Source: Fallopia convolvulus
Lineage: Eukaryota; Streptophyta; Magnoliopsida; Caryophyllales; Polygonaceae
DNA length: 64,000 nucleotides
Direction of reading: 5' to 3'
Assembly (NCBI GenBank): GCA_964016875.1
Contig: OZ024735.1
Location: forward strand, 7,425,338 to 7,489,337
Below, in pieces: positions 43,655-55,214 of this stretch. Position 1 is the stretch's first letter; each line of letters starts with the position of its first letter. A program made the translations under genes and the position numbers. The notes under the pieces were generated by a model that was not told where the DNA came from, ran no database searches, and worked only from the letters and a program-made list of their open reading frames with translations.

Positions 43655-45408
43655 TCAGAGTATTCGACCCCAGATTGAGTTTGGTTCCATGAGAATTCTC
43701 CACCCTAGTTTTGCGAGAACTGCATCATTTGCTTGGCGCATTGAAAGAAGGCCAAGGCCACCCTCCATCTTGGGTCGATTAATTTTTTCTCTAGATATGA
43801 GATACATTTTCTTTGATTCTTGATTAGATCCCCATACGAAATCACAGATGATTTTATCTATATTATCACAGATCGATCGTGGAACAAGAGTAGATTGCAT
43901 CACATAAATAGGTAGAATAGTGAGAACCGAATTTGCCAGAGTTGTCCTCCCCGCCATAGAAAGAGTTTTAGCTTGCCAGCCACGAAGGAGAGAGGAGACT
44001 CTGTCCAAAAGATAAGTATAGCGTTCTGTCGTCAATTTACCACATGTTGTGGGGACTCCAAGATAATTCCCCATGTCTTCAGCAATAGGCATAGTAAGAA
44101 AGTTTCTCACCTCGGTTCTAACAGTACTTCGAACCTTTCTAGAGAACACAACAGAACTTTTGTGAATTTACTTTTTCACCAGAAATAGAACAGAACTTGT
44201 CAAGACATTCTTTGATAATGGAAGCCTGTTCAATAGAAGCCTCTGCGAACAATACCAGGTCATCAGCAAAAAAAGATGGGAGAGAGTAACTCCACCTATC
44301 TCAATTGGCTTCCACCGAGAATTCATCACTGCATCTTGAATGATATGAGATAAGCGTTCCATGCATAACACAAAGAGATAAGGAGAGAGCGGGTCGCCTT
44401 GACGAACCCCACGAGATGGCTTAAAGGAACCAACGCGAGAGCCATTCCAAAGAATTTCCATACTGCCTTCAGATTGAGTCTTCATAATTATGTCAATCAA
44501 GTTAGAAGGCAGGTGCGCTTGAGTCAAAGTTTCATGTAAAAAGCTCCACTTGATGCGATCGTAAGCTTTGGCGAGATCAACCTTAAGCATCATCCATCAA
44601 ACAGAACTTTTACACGCGGTCATAGTGTGGAGCACTTCTTGGACGACAACCACATTGTCAATAATTTGGCGGCCCGGAATAAAGCTGGCTTGGGCCGGTG
44701 AGACTAGATCAAAAAGAATCGGCTTAAGCCGGTGGACGATAGCTTTCGTTGCAATTTTAAATACCACATTTAAGAGAGAGATATAGGCCTGAAATCCGCT
44801 GGTGTGACGAGATTCTCCACTTTAGATGGTAAAGTAATTAGAGCATGAACAATCTTAGGGAGAAAAATGCCATGGTTAAGCATATCCAGCACAGTTGAAG
44901 TAGTTTGGCCATTGACATTACTCCAGTTCTGTTGGATAAAAATTACCGGATACCCATCGAGCCCTGAGGCCTTATGCGAGTGCATCACAGAGAGCGCAGT
45001 CCATACATCGTTTTGATTAAAGGACAAGAAAGCACATCTAAATGGCCTTGATCAATTGGTGGGAACGAGATAGACCCCGAATAATCAGGAACAGAGGAAT
45101 CGGACTCATCAGTATAGAGACGAGAAAAAAATTCGAACCATATTTTGAATCTCGATTCTATCAAAAATCCAAGTTCCCTCAGAATTTTGAAGCGAGAGGA
45201 CCCAATTAGAATTCTTGCGGACTATAGTGGAAAGGTGATAATAGCGAGTGTTCAAATCACCCTCAATAAGGAAATGTGCCCTTGATTTTTGAAACCAAAA
45301 GATCTGTTCTTGATGCAAAACAACATGAAGTTCTTGCCTCAGCTTCCTCTCGAGATCAAGAAGACGCTTAGTTGGGCGATATGCAAGAGCTTTGGTGATG
45401 CCTTCCAA
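43655..45408 (-). pseudogene. LINE reverse transcriptase, several frames
   Basis: Fragments in order are EGDLNTRYYHLSTIVRKNS (45408-45109), HKASGLDGYPVIFIQQNW and PADFRPISLS (45027-44770), LKVDLAKAYDRIKWSFL and GVRQGDPLSPYLFVLCMERL (44593-44168), and NYLGVPTTCGKLTTERY and GWQAKTLSMAGRTTLANSV (44149-43655). The FADD catalytic box is lost in a frameshift where LFLLMTWYCS now stands. The palm Asp in KVDLAKAYDRI remains. Confidence 0.85.
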
Positions 45409-45530
45409 CCGATCCCAAAGACGCCACTTGTTATGGAAAATATTCCCAAAGACGTTTCGGTTCCAGTTGTTAAGATCCCCAACAAGAGAATTAAGAGCAG
45501 AAATAAGTCCGTCTCAGAATTCCATTTCTC

Positions 45531-46310
45531 TTACATGAAATTGTTGAATTTATCATGCAGCATCCACGCCGATTGAAACCGGAATGGCCTTTGAGTATGA
45601 TCTGGAGACTCCTTTGGACAAGTATGGATAAGAAGCGGGAGATGATCTGAGTAGGGCTCAGCAAGATGTAAAACAGAAGCCTGTGGGAATTGTAGGCGCC
45701 AAGCCTCGTTACAGAGAACACGATCCAGCCTAGCTGCGTTAAAAGTGTCTTCTGAATTTCCACTAAACCAAGTGAAAGGCGGACCAGAAAAGCCGAGATC
45801 AATGAGTTGAAGCTGATCAATATTCTCCGCGAAAGTGAGCGAAGATTGAGTTGTTCTTTCAGAATGTCGGATTCGCTCGTGACTGCCAATAGTTGCATTA
45901 AAGTCCACAACTAGAAGCCAAGGACGATTATTGAGATGGGCAAAGTCCGCCAAGTCATCCCACAGCTCAAAACGTCGAGCCGGATTTGGAGGTGCATAAA
46001 TAGCCGAGAGGAGCCATGGCTCGTCTTCTCGACGAGAAATTTCAATAGTGATATGTTGACGATGAATAGAGACAGGAACTGCAGACACTTCCATGGCTTT
46101 CCAAAAGAGCCAATTACCACCGGCAAAGCCAACAACTTTGACTCTTAGGATACCATCATACTGAATGTGTTGACAAACAACGTCTGCACGTGCACCACTT
46201 ATACGAAGCTCAACCAATGCTAGAACACTGGGACGGTGCAATCGTGTCAACTCACGAAGAGAGTTGAGAAACCTAGAATATCATGCGCCATGAACATTCC
46301 AAACCATAAG
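45531..46310 (-). pseudogene. LINE AP-type endonuclease domain
   Basis: The domain nicks target DNA for target-primed reverse transcription. The start LMVWNVHGA lies just upstream. The frame 46250-45531 reads LALVELRISGARAD, LLSAIYAPPNPARR, VVDFNATIGSHER (GDFN is usual, so Gly to Val), FSGPPFTWFSGN, AARLDRVLCNEAWR and YSDHLPLLI. The Asp and His in SDHLPL are retained. One frame change separates the start from the main part. Confidence 0.82.
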
Positions 46311-46754
46311 ACTTAGACCATCCATAGAAGAACCAATATTAAGGAGAGAACGGAAAACCGGGAAGCCAGCAAGTAGTGTGATCGCACTAGTGAGATTCGG
46401 GGGCATTGACACTTGACATAGGAGCGATCGTTCTTCCGTCATCAATGGGATGAACTCGGCTATCATTTTGTTCCTAGACAAGGCAGGGTTGGCAAGAACG
46501 GGCCCATCCGCCGGTGTGACAAAAGATAGCTCTGCCGACTGTTGGTTGTCGAGCGGGATATCGCTGGGACAAGCTGGTGGGTTCCTCTGGTCATTGTGGG
46601 TGACTAGATTGGTGATTTTCAAGGGGCAAGGGCTTTGTTCTAGGACACAAACAGGAGACGGAATTTTGGGAACGGCTGGGATCACTATGGAGTTGGCGTC
46701 AAACGGTTTAATTGGTTGTTGAGATACTGTCGAAGCCACAGTAACGTTGTTCGG

Positions 46755-47374
46755 TCAAGAAACAGAGGGAATCACTTGTGTATTTGGATAAGATTTTTTT
46801 GTTTCCAAATATGAAGATTTTGCAATAGCCTTAGTACGATTGCGTTTGGTTGAGATTTGAACTTCCTCTCTCCTAGATTTTCTTTTATTAGTTACGGTAA
46901 TTTGTTTGCCATAATCTCTTATTTGCCTAATCTTAGGAGATTGTTCATAGTATACACCTCGGTTGTTTTGGAAAACTTCCGGATTTATCGGGATTGACGT
47001 GATAATTTGCATGGGGGTGCGTTCGAATTTGAATTTCCTCCCGCCGAATTTGTGGGTGCCGACGACCCTTGGCCGGTCTTGTCGTCGGTGACCATCGAAG
47101 AATCGGAATTGACCTGTGGTTCCTGAGTATCGTAAAGTGTGACGGGCAGGTCCGAGATTCGAATCCATGTCGGAGTCGTCTTGATTGGCTCATAGGTTTG
47201 AAGATCGGGAGTCCACCGGCGAACAGTCATGCATCTTCCAAAAACCGTCCAGGGACCAGTTGTAAGAGCTGTTCGAACTTCTTCTTTGTGTTCAAATCGA
47301 ACGAGGAAGCAACCATGGGTTAATTTGATGACTTGCATAGTGTTGTGCAACATAGCTAGTTGTTTGTACATCAA
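46755..47374 (-). pseudogene. LINE ORF1 fragment (DUF4283-type)
   Basis: The frame from 47374 reads HGCFLVRFEHKEEV, TGPWTVFGRCMTVRRWTPD and TPTWIRISDLPVTLYD. This is the DUF4283-type RNA-binding region of plant LINE ORF1. The rest is collapsed: no CCHC knuckle follows, and a Lys/Arg-rich segment at 46890-46760 is in another frame. The part 46739-46281 links to the endonuclease with LSLMVWNVHGA. Confidence 0.75.
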
Positions 47375-47561
47375 ATTTTTGATGCAAATTTTGCATCAAT
47401 TTGAAACTATTTTCATTTTATTTTGTTTAATTTTTGGTTATGTATATGAATACTACAATTAGCTAGTTCTTGATGCACACACCATTAGCTTCGATACACA
47501 TGCAAAATAACATGCACTTTTTTATTATTTTGATGCATATATGGTTAGTTCTAAAGCACAT

Positions 47562-48211
47562 TATGAAATTCCGTGGGCCACCATGTGAAACTTCATGGTC
47601 CCTGTGCATACGTAAGCCTAGTACACAAGCCCAGTGGGGTTCCATCCTAAAACCAATTGGCAATAGGAGAAGTAACCCAAGGGTATTTATACTGGCTTAT
47701 TTAGATTTCCGATTTGGGATGAGTATTCCAATATTCGGATGTGGGATGAATATTCCAATACTCCCCCACAAGTTTAACTGGGGAACTAGCCCCCCAGTTG
47801 ACACTTGGACAAGAAAACAGGTGGTGGACATCTCAATCTCTTTATAGTCGAAACCAACCCCCACAGGAAATGGGCGGCAGGAAGAGTGCAACTGGGGGAA
47901 CTCGCCTAGTTGACACTTGGACAAGACAAAGGGTGGTGGGCATCTCAATCTCTTTATAGCCGAAACCAACCCCCACAATAAATGGGCGGCGGGAAGACGA
48001 ACAGTAGGTTTGCGGCCAGTAACCTTGGCTCTGATACTATGTGAAATTGTGTGGGCCACCATGTGAAACTTCATGGGCCATGTGCATACGTAAGCCCAAT
48101 ACACAAGCTTAGTGGAGCTCCATCCTAAAACCAATTGGCAATAGGAGGAGTAACCCAATGGTATTTATAATGCCATATTTAGATTTCCAATGTGGGATGA
48201 GTATTCCAATA
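47562..48211 (-). mobile_element. TRIM (terminal-repeat retrotransposon in miniature), 650 bp
   Basis: Terminal direct repeats 47562-47760 and 48040-48211 share gtgggccaccatgtgaaactt, gtgcatacgtaagcc and ccatcctaaaaccaattggcaatagg. A Met-tRNA primer site is on the minus strand next to the right LTR (TAGTATCAGAGCCA, 48026-48039), and a polypurine tract GGGGGAG lies next to the left LTR (47761-47767). Target duplications are CACAT (47557-47561, 48212-48216). The interior is about 280 bp and non-coding. Confidence 0.88.
47775..48005 (+). repeat. Duplicated block inside the TRIM
   Basis: Two copies of about 110 bp are present (from about 47785 and 47890). Each contains agttgacacttggacaaga, ggtgg(a/g)catctcaatctct, gaaaccaacccccaca and aaatgggcggc(a/g)ggaaga. 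They make up most of the interior. Confidence 0.85.
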
Positions 48212-48560
48212 CACATACATAATAAGCCACATTTTGTACACCATTATTGCTTTGTATGCACATCAAAACTAACTCTTTGTGCATCAAAAGTAGCTATTTG
48301 TGCATCGATTTTTTATCGATGTTGTACATTGATTTCACACTTTATTTGTTTATTTTTTATTTTTTTACCTTTTTTTCTAGTTTAGTTTGTTTTAATGCAC
48401 GTATCATTAGTTTCAATGCACATACATGAATAAAATGAACTTTTTTGTTATTTTGATGCATATTTAGTGAGTTATGATGCACATACATAAATATGGCACA
48501 CTTTTTCATTGTATTTTTTGATCCACAAACACATATCTACGTTGTCAGTTTTGATGTACA

Positions 48561-49330
48561 AAAATTTAGTCAACAAGACTAAGCGGGAAGGTGAATACAT
48601 AAAGTAAGCCAACAAGCCTACAAACCCAAAATAAAAAAAATATAATCACTCTGTGATCTTCTAGGAGAAAGAAGAAATCATGAGGTTTCACTAGATGTCG
48701 AGTGCAGTACACCATCTTAGGACAAATGACTTGTAGTGATCCAACACAACTAGAGCTCTTGCCTTAATATTGAAGAGACATGTGCTAACACATTGTTGTT
48801 AGAGGTCAGGATTCCTTCAAGGACTTCTTTATTGTGGCATTTCTAGACAATGTAGACCATTGTTGTAAAAGCAAACATTTTGATCTTGAAGACAAAACTT
48901 ATTTCTATCCTAGCTTTGACAAAACATCAAGAGCCACGAATTAATGATGTGAGGGAAGGTCGTCATGCCTGTCCATGCCATGATAGTCATGAGGACCCCT
49001 AAGAAAAGGGGCACTTAAAGCATCTATGTGCCATTGTCTTATCATGGGCTTCACATAAGAGGTAGATTGGTTGTTGAAAAAGATGAATCGAGCAAGCCTA
49101 GCACTTGTGGGGGCCTTATTATTGCTTGCTAGCTAGGTAATGAAAGAGAAATATGGAATATTCGATGCTGAACAAATCACGATAACCCAAAGAGTTGGTG
49201 ACTAGTGAGTTCTAAGTTGGTTGTAAAGCTTATGCACTATCGAATTCACATGTTTCAGGCCCAAAAAATAATGTCTCCAAGTCTTTAGGTTGTCTCGTGT
49301 TAGAATCTTTCAGTTAGAAATTCCAAAGGG
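48561..49330 (-). pseudogene. LINE C-terminal relic
   Basis: The minus strand between about 49260 and 48700 reads, with stops and frame changes, ASNNKAPTSARLARF, then KMFAFTTMVYIV(stop)KCHNKEV. This is the pattern of the zinc/C-terminal region of plant LINEs (ATVYxIWxxRN). No RT motif remains. The call rests on these two patches, so it is tentative. Confidence 0.45.
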
Positions 49331-49348
49331 TAGCGCCTTTTTAAAATC

Positions 49349-50580
49349 CACTAAACCATTCGAACGATTTAGCATCCATAATTTAGCGACCACAAAATAT
49401 GATCGCTAATTAGTAATCATATAGGCGCCATATCCACCCAAAAAAACATAGCAACCATGTGGTCGCAAATATAGCGACCATGTGGACAATGGTCACTAAA
49501 ACATCGCGAAAACATTTAACGCCAAAAATTAGCGACCAAATGGTCATTAAATTAGCTCTAGAATTATCGACCACGTGGAACCTAAATTTGCGACCATGTA
49601 GTCACTAAATATTTTGGGAATATAGTGACCATTTAGTCGTTAATTTTGGCTCTGGAATTAGATGCCATTTGGTCGCTAATTAGCGTCTATGATTTAGCAA
49701 CCACTTGGACGCTAAAAAAAATAAAAGTTGGTGAGCATCTTGCTGTTAAAATTGCGTCCAAGCGGTCGCTAATACCGTTCCTCGTGAAAAGGAGGGAAAA
49801 TTGCCGCCAATATAGCATCCATGTGGACGCAAATTGCTATTTTCATTTCTTATATAATAATTTCAACTTCTTTGTTAATTTGTATACAAATATATCCACA
49901 AAATAAGAGTGAAGGAATACTCATTTGTGCATCTCATTCGTAGAACGGAGAGTAGTTTCGTTGGATTTTATTGCAGAAAACTTGTAAGTATGTAATAATA
50001 GTTATTCTGTGTTGTATTGTCAAGTTAGAAAAGTGTTAATATCATATATTTTTATTCTGAATTATCATGAAAGATTGTGTTATTTATTTTGAGAACAATT
50101 TGTGTACAATTTTGATTAATATCCTACACTTTGAGATAGTTAATAGTTTTGGTAATTAGCGACCACATAGTCGTTAACTTTCTTATTTTCAGTGTTATGC
50201 GTCCATATGATCGCTAATTACTAGGAAAAAAAGAAAAAGTTGGAGATAACATTTTATTTACGCAAGTGTTGTAGATAGCTTTTTATGATATTTTGTGATC
50301 GTATGGCCGCTCATTAGTATTCACATTGTCATTAATTATTAGGAAATAAAAAAATGTTTAAGATAAAATTTTATCCACGCAAGTATTGTAGATAGCATTT
50401 TTGTAATTCACGACCATATGATCGCTAACTCCCTCATAAATGGTGTTTATGAAGTAGCATCCACATGGTCGCCAAAGACTGCAAAAGTGTGTGAAATAAA
50501 ATTTTATTTATGTAAGTGTTGTAGGTAACAATTTTTTTAGTAATTCACGACCATATGGTCGCTAATTACTTTCCAAACAA
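49349..50580. repeat. Subterminal repeat region of a CACTA-like element
   Basis: More than a dozen variants of gcgacca(t/c)(a/g)tggtcgctaa and of single half-sites (tagcgacca, ggtcgctaa) occur on both strands. Dense short palindromic repeats next to a CACTA motif (49349-49353) are typical subterminal binding sites of plant CACTA transposases. The terminal repeat is not well preserved, and no 3-bp duplication could be confirmed. A 86-codon frame at 49646-49906 over this region is not credible. Confidence 0.6.
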
Positions 50581-50608
50581 TGTTAATTTTTTAAAATAAA
50601 TACATAGT

Positions 50609-50900
50609 ATGTATTATTTGCATATTATCGATGGATTGTTAAACGACAAGTTTGTTGCTGATGTTGAACAATTTGTCGAGTTTTGCAAGTTGATCTCTAG
50701 ATTTAACCCGCAAGAATTATGATGTCCTTGTTGAAAGTGCAAAAATAGGAACCTTATTCTTGTAGATGAAATGAGGTATCGTCTTTTTTGTAAGGGTTGT
50801 TAAACAACTATTATATTACTGGTAGAGTTCTCACGGGGAGATGTACAGATGAAATGTTTGCTACAAGAATTACGATTTCAACTTTGTTAGTTTGATGTCA
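50609..50900 (+). pseudogene. CACTA transposase (TNP2-type) N-terminal domain relic
   Basis: One frame from the ATG at 50609 reads DGLLNDKFVADVEQFVEFC, then after a stop CPC, stop, KCKN, then VDEMRYRLFCKG and FSRGD. The spacing CPC..KCKN...HL..KG....W..HGE is that of the transposase-associated zinc domain at the N-terminus of plant En/Spm-type transposases. Three stops interrupt it, and nothing downstream is recognisable because a MITE follows at 50905. Confidence 0.6.
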
Positions 50901-50904
50901 CATG

Positions 50905-51314
50905 TAGGGTTGTGCAAACATGGATCGGACTGGGAGACCAGATCTTACGGGTATGATCCGGTCTAGAACCATAAATGCATAGTTTGGACCAGATTAGATT
51001 GGACCGTAACACATGTATTTGTCAAAAATATATAAACAAAATACTTTTATATTTATATTTGACATAAAATCTTTATTTTTTTACAGTCCATTTACATTTA
51101 AAAATTGGATCGGACTGTAATTTAACCATTTTTTAGCATATGTATATTAAAAATTTGTAGTAAAATATATAAACCCAGTCCTTACGGCCTAATACTGGGT
51201 CGGACCATATTCATTATTTGCGGTCAATAGTACAAAGGTTAGAAATTTTACGCTCCATCGGTCCGAATCTGGACGATATATTCTGGTTCGGACCGGATAG
51301 GATGAACATCCTTA
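50905..51314. mobile_element. hAT-like MITE, 410 bp
   Basis: The ends TAGGGTTGTGCA and (reversed) TAAGGATGTTCA are imperfect inverted repeats. The flanks GTCACATG (50897-50904) and GTTACATG (51315-51322) match at 7 of 8 bases, the 8-bp duplication expected for hAT. Inside, ggatcggactg and cggaccggat shoulders flank an AT-rich centre. Non-coding. Confidence 0.75.
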
Positions 51315-51322
51315 GTTACATG

Positions 51323-51920
51323 TGCGTTAATTATAGTCATGTTAATTAATTAATTGTATATAATTGTTTACACAAGATTGAGCAATTTTTGGGAAATATG
51401 CCTACCTTATTCCATGGAGAACACATATGTGTTTTATCTAACCCATGGACTCAAAATGTTTTCGTTCGATTGTTGTATTGGACGAGAAACAATGGAATTG
51501 TTTCAACGTCCTTTTGAGAAGGTCACAACTGAAAGTCGTCATGAATTAATTTTTTGAGACCTCTTTAGAACGATGAAGTTGGGATTTTTTTTTCTAATGA
51601 TCCAATCATGTCTTCTTGTGTTACAAGCATCCTCCTTATATACATGCGTATATCTATCTTTTTTTACATAAGATAATTTGAAATAAGGAAAGGAAATATA
51701 AATCTCTTATATTCTGCCTCGATGATCACAGAACTTTCATATCTATATTCTTGAATTATCTTCTGAACTTCTCTTTATCTTTAAACGAACATGATACTAA
51801 ATCTGGTGGATCTTCTCATTGGACCGCTTCCCATTTGGGCTGATTTGATCACACCTTCTTCAATCCTAGCCTAATCTTGGGCCCAAGAATGTTGATGAAA
51901 TCAAGCCAACCAAGTGTCCT
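51323..51920. other. Unassigned sequence
   Basis: No supported feature. A 67-codon frame at 51354-51557 has no recognisable domain. Confidence 0.5.
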
Positions 51921-52180
51921 ATCAATGTCGATTTGAGTACCATTTGATGGGCCAATAACTAGAAGCAGAGCCAAGAAGATTAATCAAGGAACAAAGGCCT
52001 TATTAATTTGATTGTCGGTTGTTGTTTAAGGGCCCAACAAGAAGAGATGGGTCACTATGATCCAACATGAGACAAGTCTAGAATCCATCACTTACCAATT
52101 ATGGTCCGAATTCCTAGATGAGGCGTGGAGCTTTTGGGCCTTGTCTATCCTATTTTCCTATTTTAGAAAGATGGAATAAG
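51921..52180 (+). pseudogene. Extra copy of the pol C-terminal coding segment of the F family
   Basis: The frame reads VPFDGPITRSRAKKINQGT and later KKRWVT. This is the counterpart of VPSDGPITRSQAKKIAQGT and TKTRWVT at 58353-58480, the pol C-terminus of element F. Here it lies upstream of gag of F, so it derives from a different, related element or from recombination. It runs directly into F gag without a recognisable LTR or primer site. Confidence 0.65.
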
Positions 52181-52189
52181 GGTAGCATC

Positions 52190-53502
52190 GAGCTGCAGAG
52201 GTTACAACAGCGGCCTTAACACCGAGAATGCAGCGTATTGAGGAGCAACTTGCCACATTAATAGAAACATCTCAAGCAAGTAAGAAAGTTGCCCCTGCAA
52301 TTGAGCTTTCTAGTGACCCGAATAATGCCTCAACTAGCATCAAAGGCAAACAACATGTAGAAGATGAAGAGCATGATGTACTTGCTAGCTACAACAAGGA
52401 GAATGATCTACCTAGCCAATATTCACCTAGTGGCAGCCGAGGTAGAGGAAGAGGCAACGGGGCGAGGCAACCGCCGGTTACTCATCAACAACTTTATACT
52501 CAGCAATCGGCTTGGTTTCCTCAAGCCACTCATCATCAACAATAACAATACAACAATCCCTTTGATGATGTGAGGTATGGCTATCCCGGGGAATAAAGAC
52601 GCCCATGGCATCCTCCCCTTGATGATTTTTACAACCAAGTTGAGGTTGTAGAAGATATTCGACTGGCTTATGGAGTACAAAGGCCAGCCAACAACAACAC
52701 CAATCAGAATGTCAATCAAATTGGCAAGCGTGATATAAAGATTAAAATAGAGCCATTCAACGGAGAGCTCAATCCAAAGAAGTATCTAGAGTTGGAACAA
52801 GCTACAAACTTCATTCTAGATCACATGGGCTATGAAGAATGGGAGAAAGTTGTTGTTGTTGTTATTCACTTTGTTGGGATTGCTAGAAATCGGTGGTTCC
52901 GAATGAAGGAGGATAGAATCCGAAAGGCCTTTCCACCTATTGAAACTTGGGGCCAGCTGAAGTTTGTCATGAGAAAGAAGTATGTGCCAGAAGAACACAC
53001 CGAGCACGTGAGGCTTGAAGTTGTCATATGTAAACAAGGAACCAAGTCTCCAACCGAGTACTTCAATGAGCTTGAAGATTTGAGCTTCAAGGCTGGAATT
53101 CATCATTCCCAAAGGTCTCTAAGGACCCAATTCATGGTTGGACTGAATCAATCCATTAAAGACACACTTGAGATTCAACAAATCAAGGATCTCAATGCAT
53201 TAGTGCATTCAGTCCAACTACTATATGAGCAGCAACAAAGGAAGAAGAAGGAAGCTTGGAACGCACCAAAGAGGTATTCTCCTAATCCTAGTTCAAACTC
53301 CAATTCTTATTCTTCTAACCCTTCTTTGCAGCAAAAGGGAGCTTTTAGCTCACATAAACCAACAAGTTCTCAAGGCCAAAGGCGTCCCACAAATGCACCT
53401 CAAAATCAGCAAAGGACACGTGATATTATGTGTTACAAATGCCAAGGAAGAGGTCATTATGCTAAGGATTGTCCATCAAAAACAAGTGCTCCTTACCACT
53501 AA
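52190..53502 (+). pseudogene. gag of element F
   Basis: The N-terminal part has MQRIEEQLATLIETSQASKK and an Arg/Gly-rich stretch (SRGRGRGNGARQPP), then two TAA stops (52543 and 52595). The capsid domain has IKIEPFNGELNPKKYLELEQ, WGQLKFVMRKKYVPEE and GTKSPTEYFNELEDLS. A Ser/Asn/Gln-rich linker leads to a CCHC knuckle CYKCQGRGHYAKDC at 53430-53475. A run of Val codons (gtt repeats) at 52848-52863 looks like a local expansion. Confidence 0.85.
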
Positions 53503-54560
53503 TGGTGTTTATGTGAGTGATGAAGAAACACCTCCAAATCAAGTGGAGGAGGAGAGTAATGGGCAAGAAGAAGAAGATGTGGAGGACACAGAACCGGATT
53601 GCACCGAACAACCTTTAACCTTGGTAACCATGCGTACTCTTACTTTACAAGACACACCTAGGCTAGATCAAAGGGAAAACATTTTTCATACTAGGTATAC
53701 TGTGAAGAATCAAGTGTTATGCATGATAATTGATAGTGGTAGCTGTTGTAACATTATTAATGCTAAGGTAGTTGATCGATCACTTACAATTAAAAACTCA
53801 ACCTAGGGCTACTAGTTATGGTCTCAATGGCATAAATGATACAGATGGTTATAATCTTATTACTCATCAGTGCTTAGTTCGTGTTTCCATTGGTAATTAT
53901 GTTGATGATATCATGTGTGATGTGGTAAACATGGAATGCACTCATATCTTGTTAGGTAGACCTTGGTTATTCGATAGGAGAGTTATTTATGATGGCATGC
54001 TTAATACCTATTCGTTTAACTATGACGGGACGAGAGTCTCTTCTACCATTGTCGCCCCAACAAGTTTTACAAGACCAGGTACGACGAGACCAAGCTAGGG
54101 AACTTAGGCGTGCCAAGGAAGAGAAGGAAGAGGCCGAAGCTGCGGCCAAAGCAGCGGCGCAACGCTCGGCGTCTGGCGCACTTGCAAACAACACCGACGT
54201 TTCCCAGTCTCCACCTTGGCGTTCTGGCTCAAATTTTAGGGAAACATCAAGAACAAGTGGAGCTACTGAATGGGATACTTCAGACAGTGCATCTGAGACG
54301 AAAACGGGGCTATCTCCCAAACCACTCTGGCGTTTTGGCTCAAATTTTGGGAGCTATTCAGAGAATCAGAGGGATACAATTTAGAAAGAAGAACGTCTGC
54401 AAAAGGAGCCAAAAATCGGCTTAAAAGGCAGTGTAGAAAAGCGCTCTCTCATAGAACAGTCTAGTACTTCTTTCCATAATTCCTTTTGTTTACTTCTTAT
54501 GAGGAAAGAGATACTAATCCTTAACCAAGACATCTCTCATATTCCAAAGTGTATTCAGGA
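53503..54560 (+). pseudogene. Protease and linker of element F
   Basis: An acidic leader (EEESNGQEEEDVEDTEPD) precedes the aspartic protease. The active-site triad is retained in MIIDSGSCCNII (about 53730). After a frame change the domain continues with LVRVSIGNYVDD and THILLGRPWLFDRRVIYDG to about 54030. The linker to RT is Ala/Glu/Lys-rich (RAKEEKEEAEAAAKAAA). Frame changes near 53790 and 54030 disable it. Confidence 0.82.
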
Positions 54561-55214
54561 TCTTTTACAGGAATTTGAAGATGTCATGCCTGAAGTGTTG
54601 CCACAAGGCCTTCCACCAATTAGAGGCAACTTCTGAGCTTCTCTACCAAACCATGCAGCATATAGAGCAAGTCCAGAGGAAACTTCTGAGCTTCAAAGAC
54701 AAGTACAAGATCTCATGGACAAAGGCTATGTACATGAATCACTCAGCCCATGCGCGGTTCCGGTGATTTTGGTGCCAAAGAAGGATGGCACTTGGAGGAT
54801 GTGTGTTGATTGCAGGGCGATCAACCAAATAACAAGTAAGTACCACAATCCCATTCCGAGATTAGATGATATGCTTGATGAATTGCATGGTGCTAATTTC
54901 TTTTCAAGATTGATTTAAGAAGTGGGTACCATCAAATTAGAATGAGGGAAGGGGATGAGTGGAAAACTGCTTTTAAAACTAAGTATGGTTTATATGAATG
55001 GTTAGTAATGCCTTTTGGATTAACTAATGCACCTAGTACTTTCATGAGGCTTATGAACCATGTTCTAAGAAGATACTTAGGAAAATTTGTAGTTGTCTAA
55101 TTTGATTATATCTTAGTTTATAACAAAACTTTGCATGAACATGTAGATAATCTTAGGGCTGTTTTGGACACTTTGAGATTAGAAAAGCTTTTTGTTAATT
55201 TAAAGAAGTGTTCT
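54561..55214 (+). pseudogene. Reverse transcriptase of element F, fingers and palm
   Basis: It reads QDLLQEFEDVMPEVLPQGLP, VPVILVPKKDGTWRMCVDCR, NPIPRLDDMLDELHGANFFS, then after a one-base shift GYHQIRMREGDEWKTAFKTK and VMPFGLTNAPSTFMRLMNHV. The catalytic YFDD box now reads stop-FDY, so both Tyr and the second Asp are lost. It is interrupted after NLKKCS by the RTE insertion. Confidence 0.85.
55206..55214 (+). repeat. Target-site duplication of the RTE insertion, left copy
   Basis: AAGTGTTCT is repeated exactly at 56440-56448. Confidence 0.9.

Larger units (their letters stand above)
42184..47376 (-). mobile_element. Decayed L1-like LINE, antisense, about 5.2 kb
   Basis: On the minus strand the order is an ORF1-like gag domain, AP endonuclease, RT, zinc segment and RNase H, ending with a short poly(A) tail (gttttttttatc on the plus strand, 42184-42195). 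The order is that of plant L1 elements with a C-terminal RNase H. Each module has frameshifts. The 5' end is truncated within ORF1, where the 275-bp tandem repeat begins. Target duplications were not found. Confidence 0.88.
47377..48560. repeat. Two-copy tandem repeat, about 275 bp per unit, split by a TRIM
   Basis: With the TRIM removed, the block 47380-47561 plus 48217-48300 is repeated by 48300-48560. Recurring segments are gatgcac...ccattagcttcgatacacat versus aatgcac..tcattagtttcaatgcacat, acttttttattattttgatgcata versus acttttttgttattttgatgcata, and cacatacataataagccac versus cacatacataaatatggcac. Confidence 0.65.

Noticed and set aside
49646..49906. 86-codon open frame
   Set aside because: It is composed of the palindromic subterminal repeats of the CACTA-like relic and has no protein similarity that I can recognise.
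54098..54424. Separate Ala/Lys/Glu-rich gene
   Set aside because: It sits between protease and RT of element F in the expected linker position, and overlapping frames continue the protease end. No start context or independent domain.
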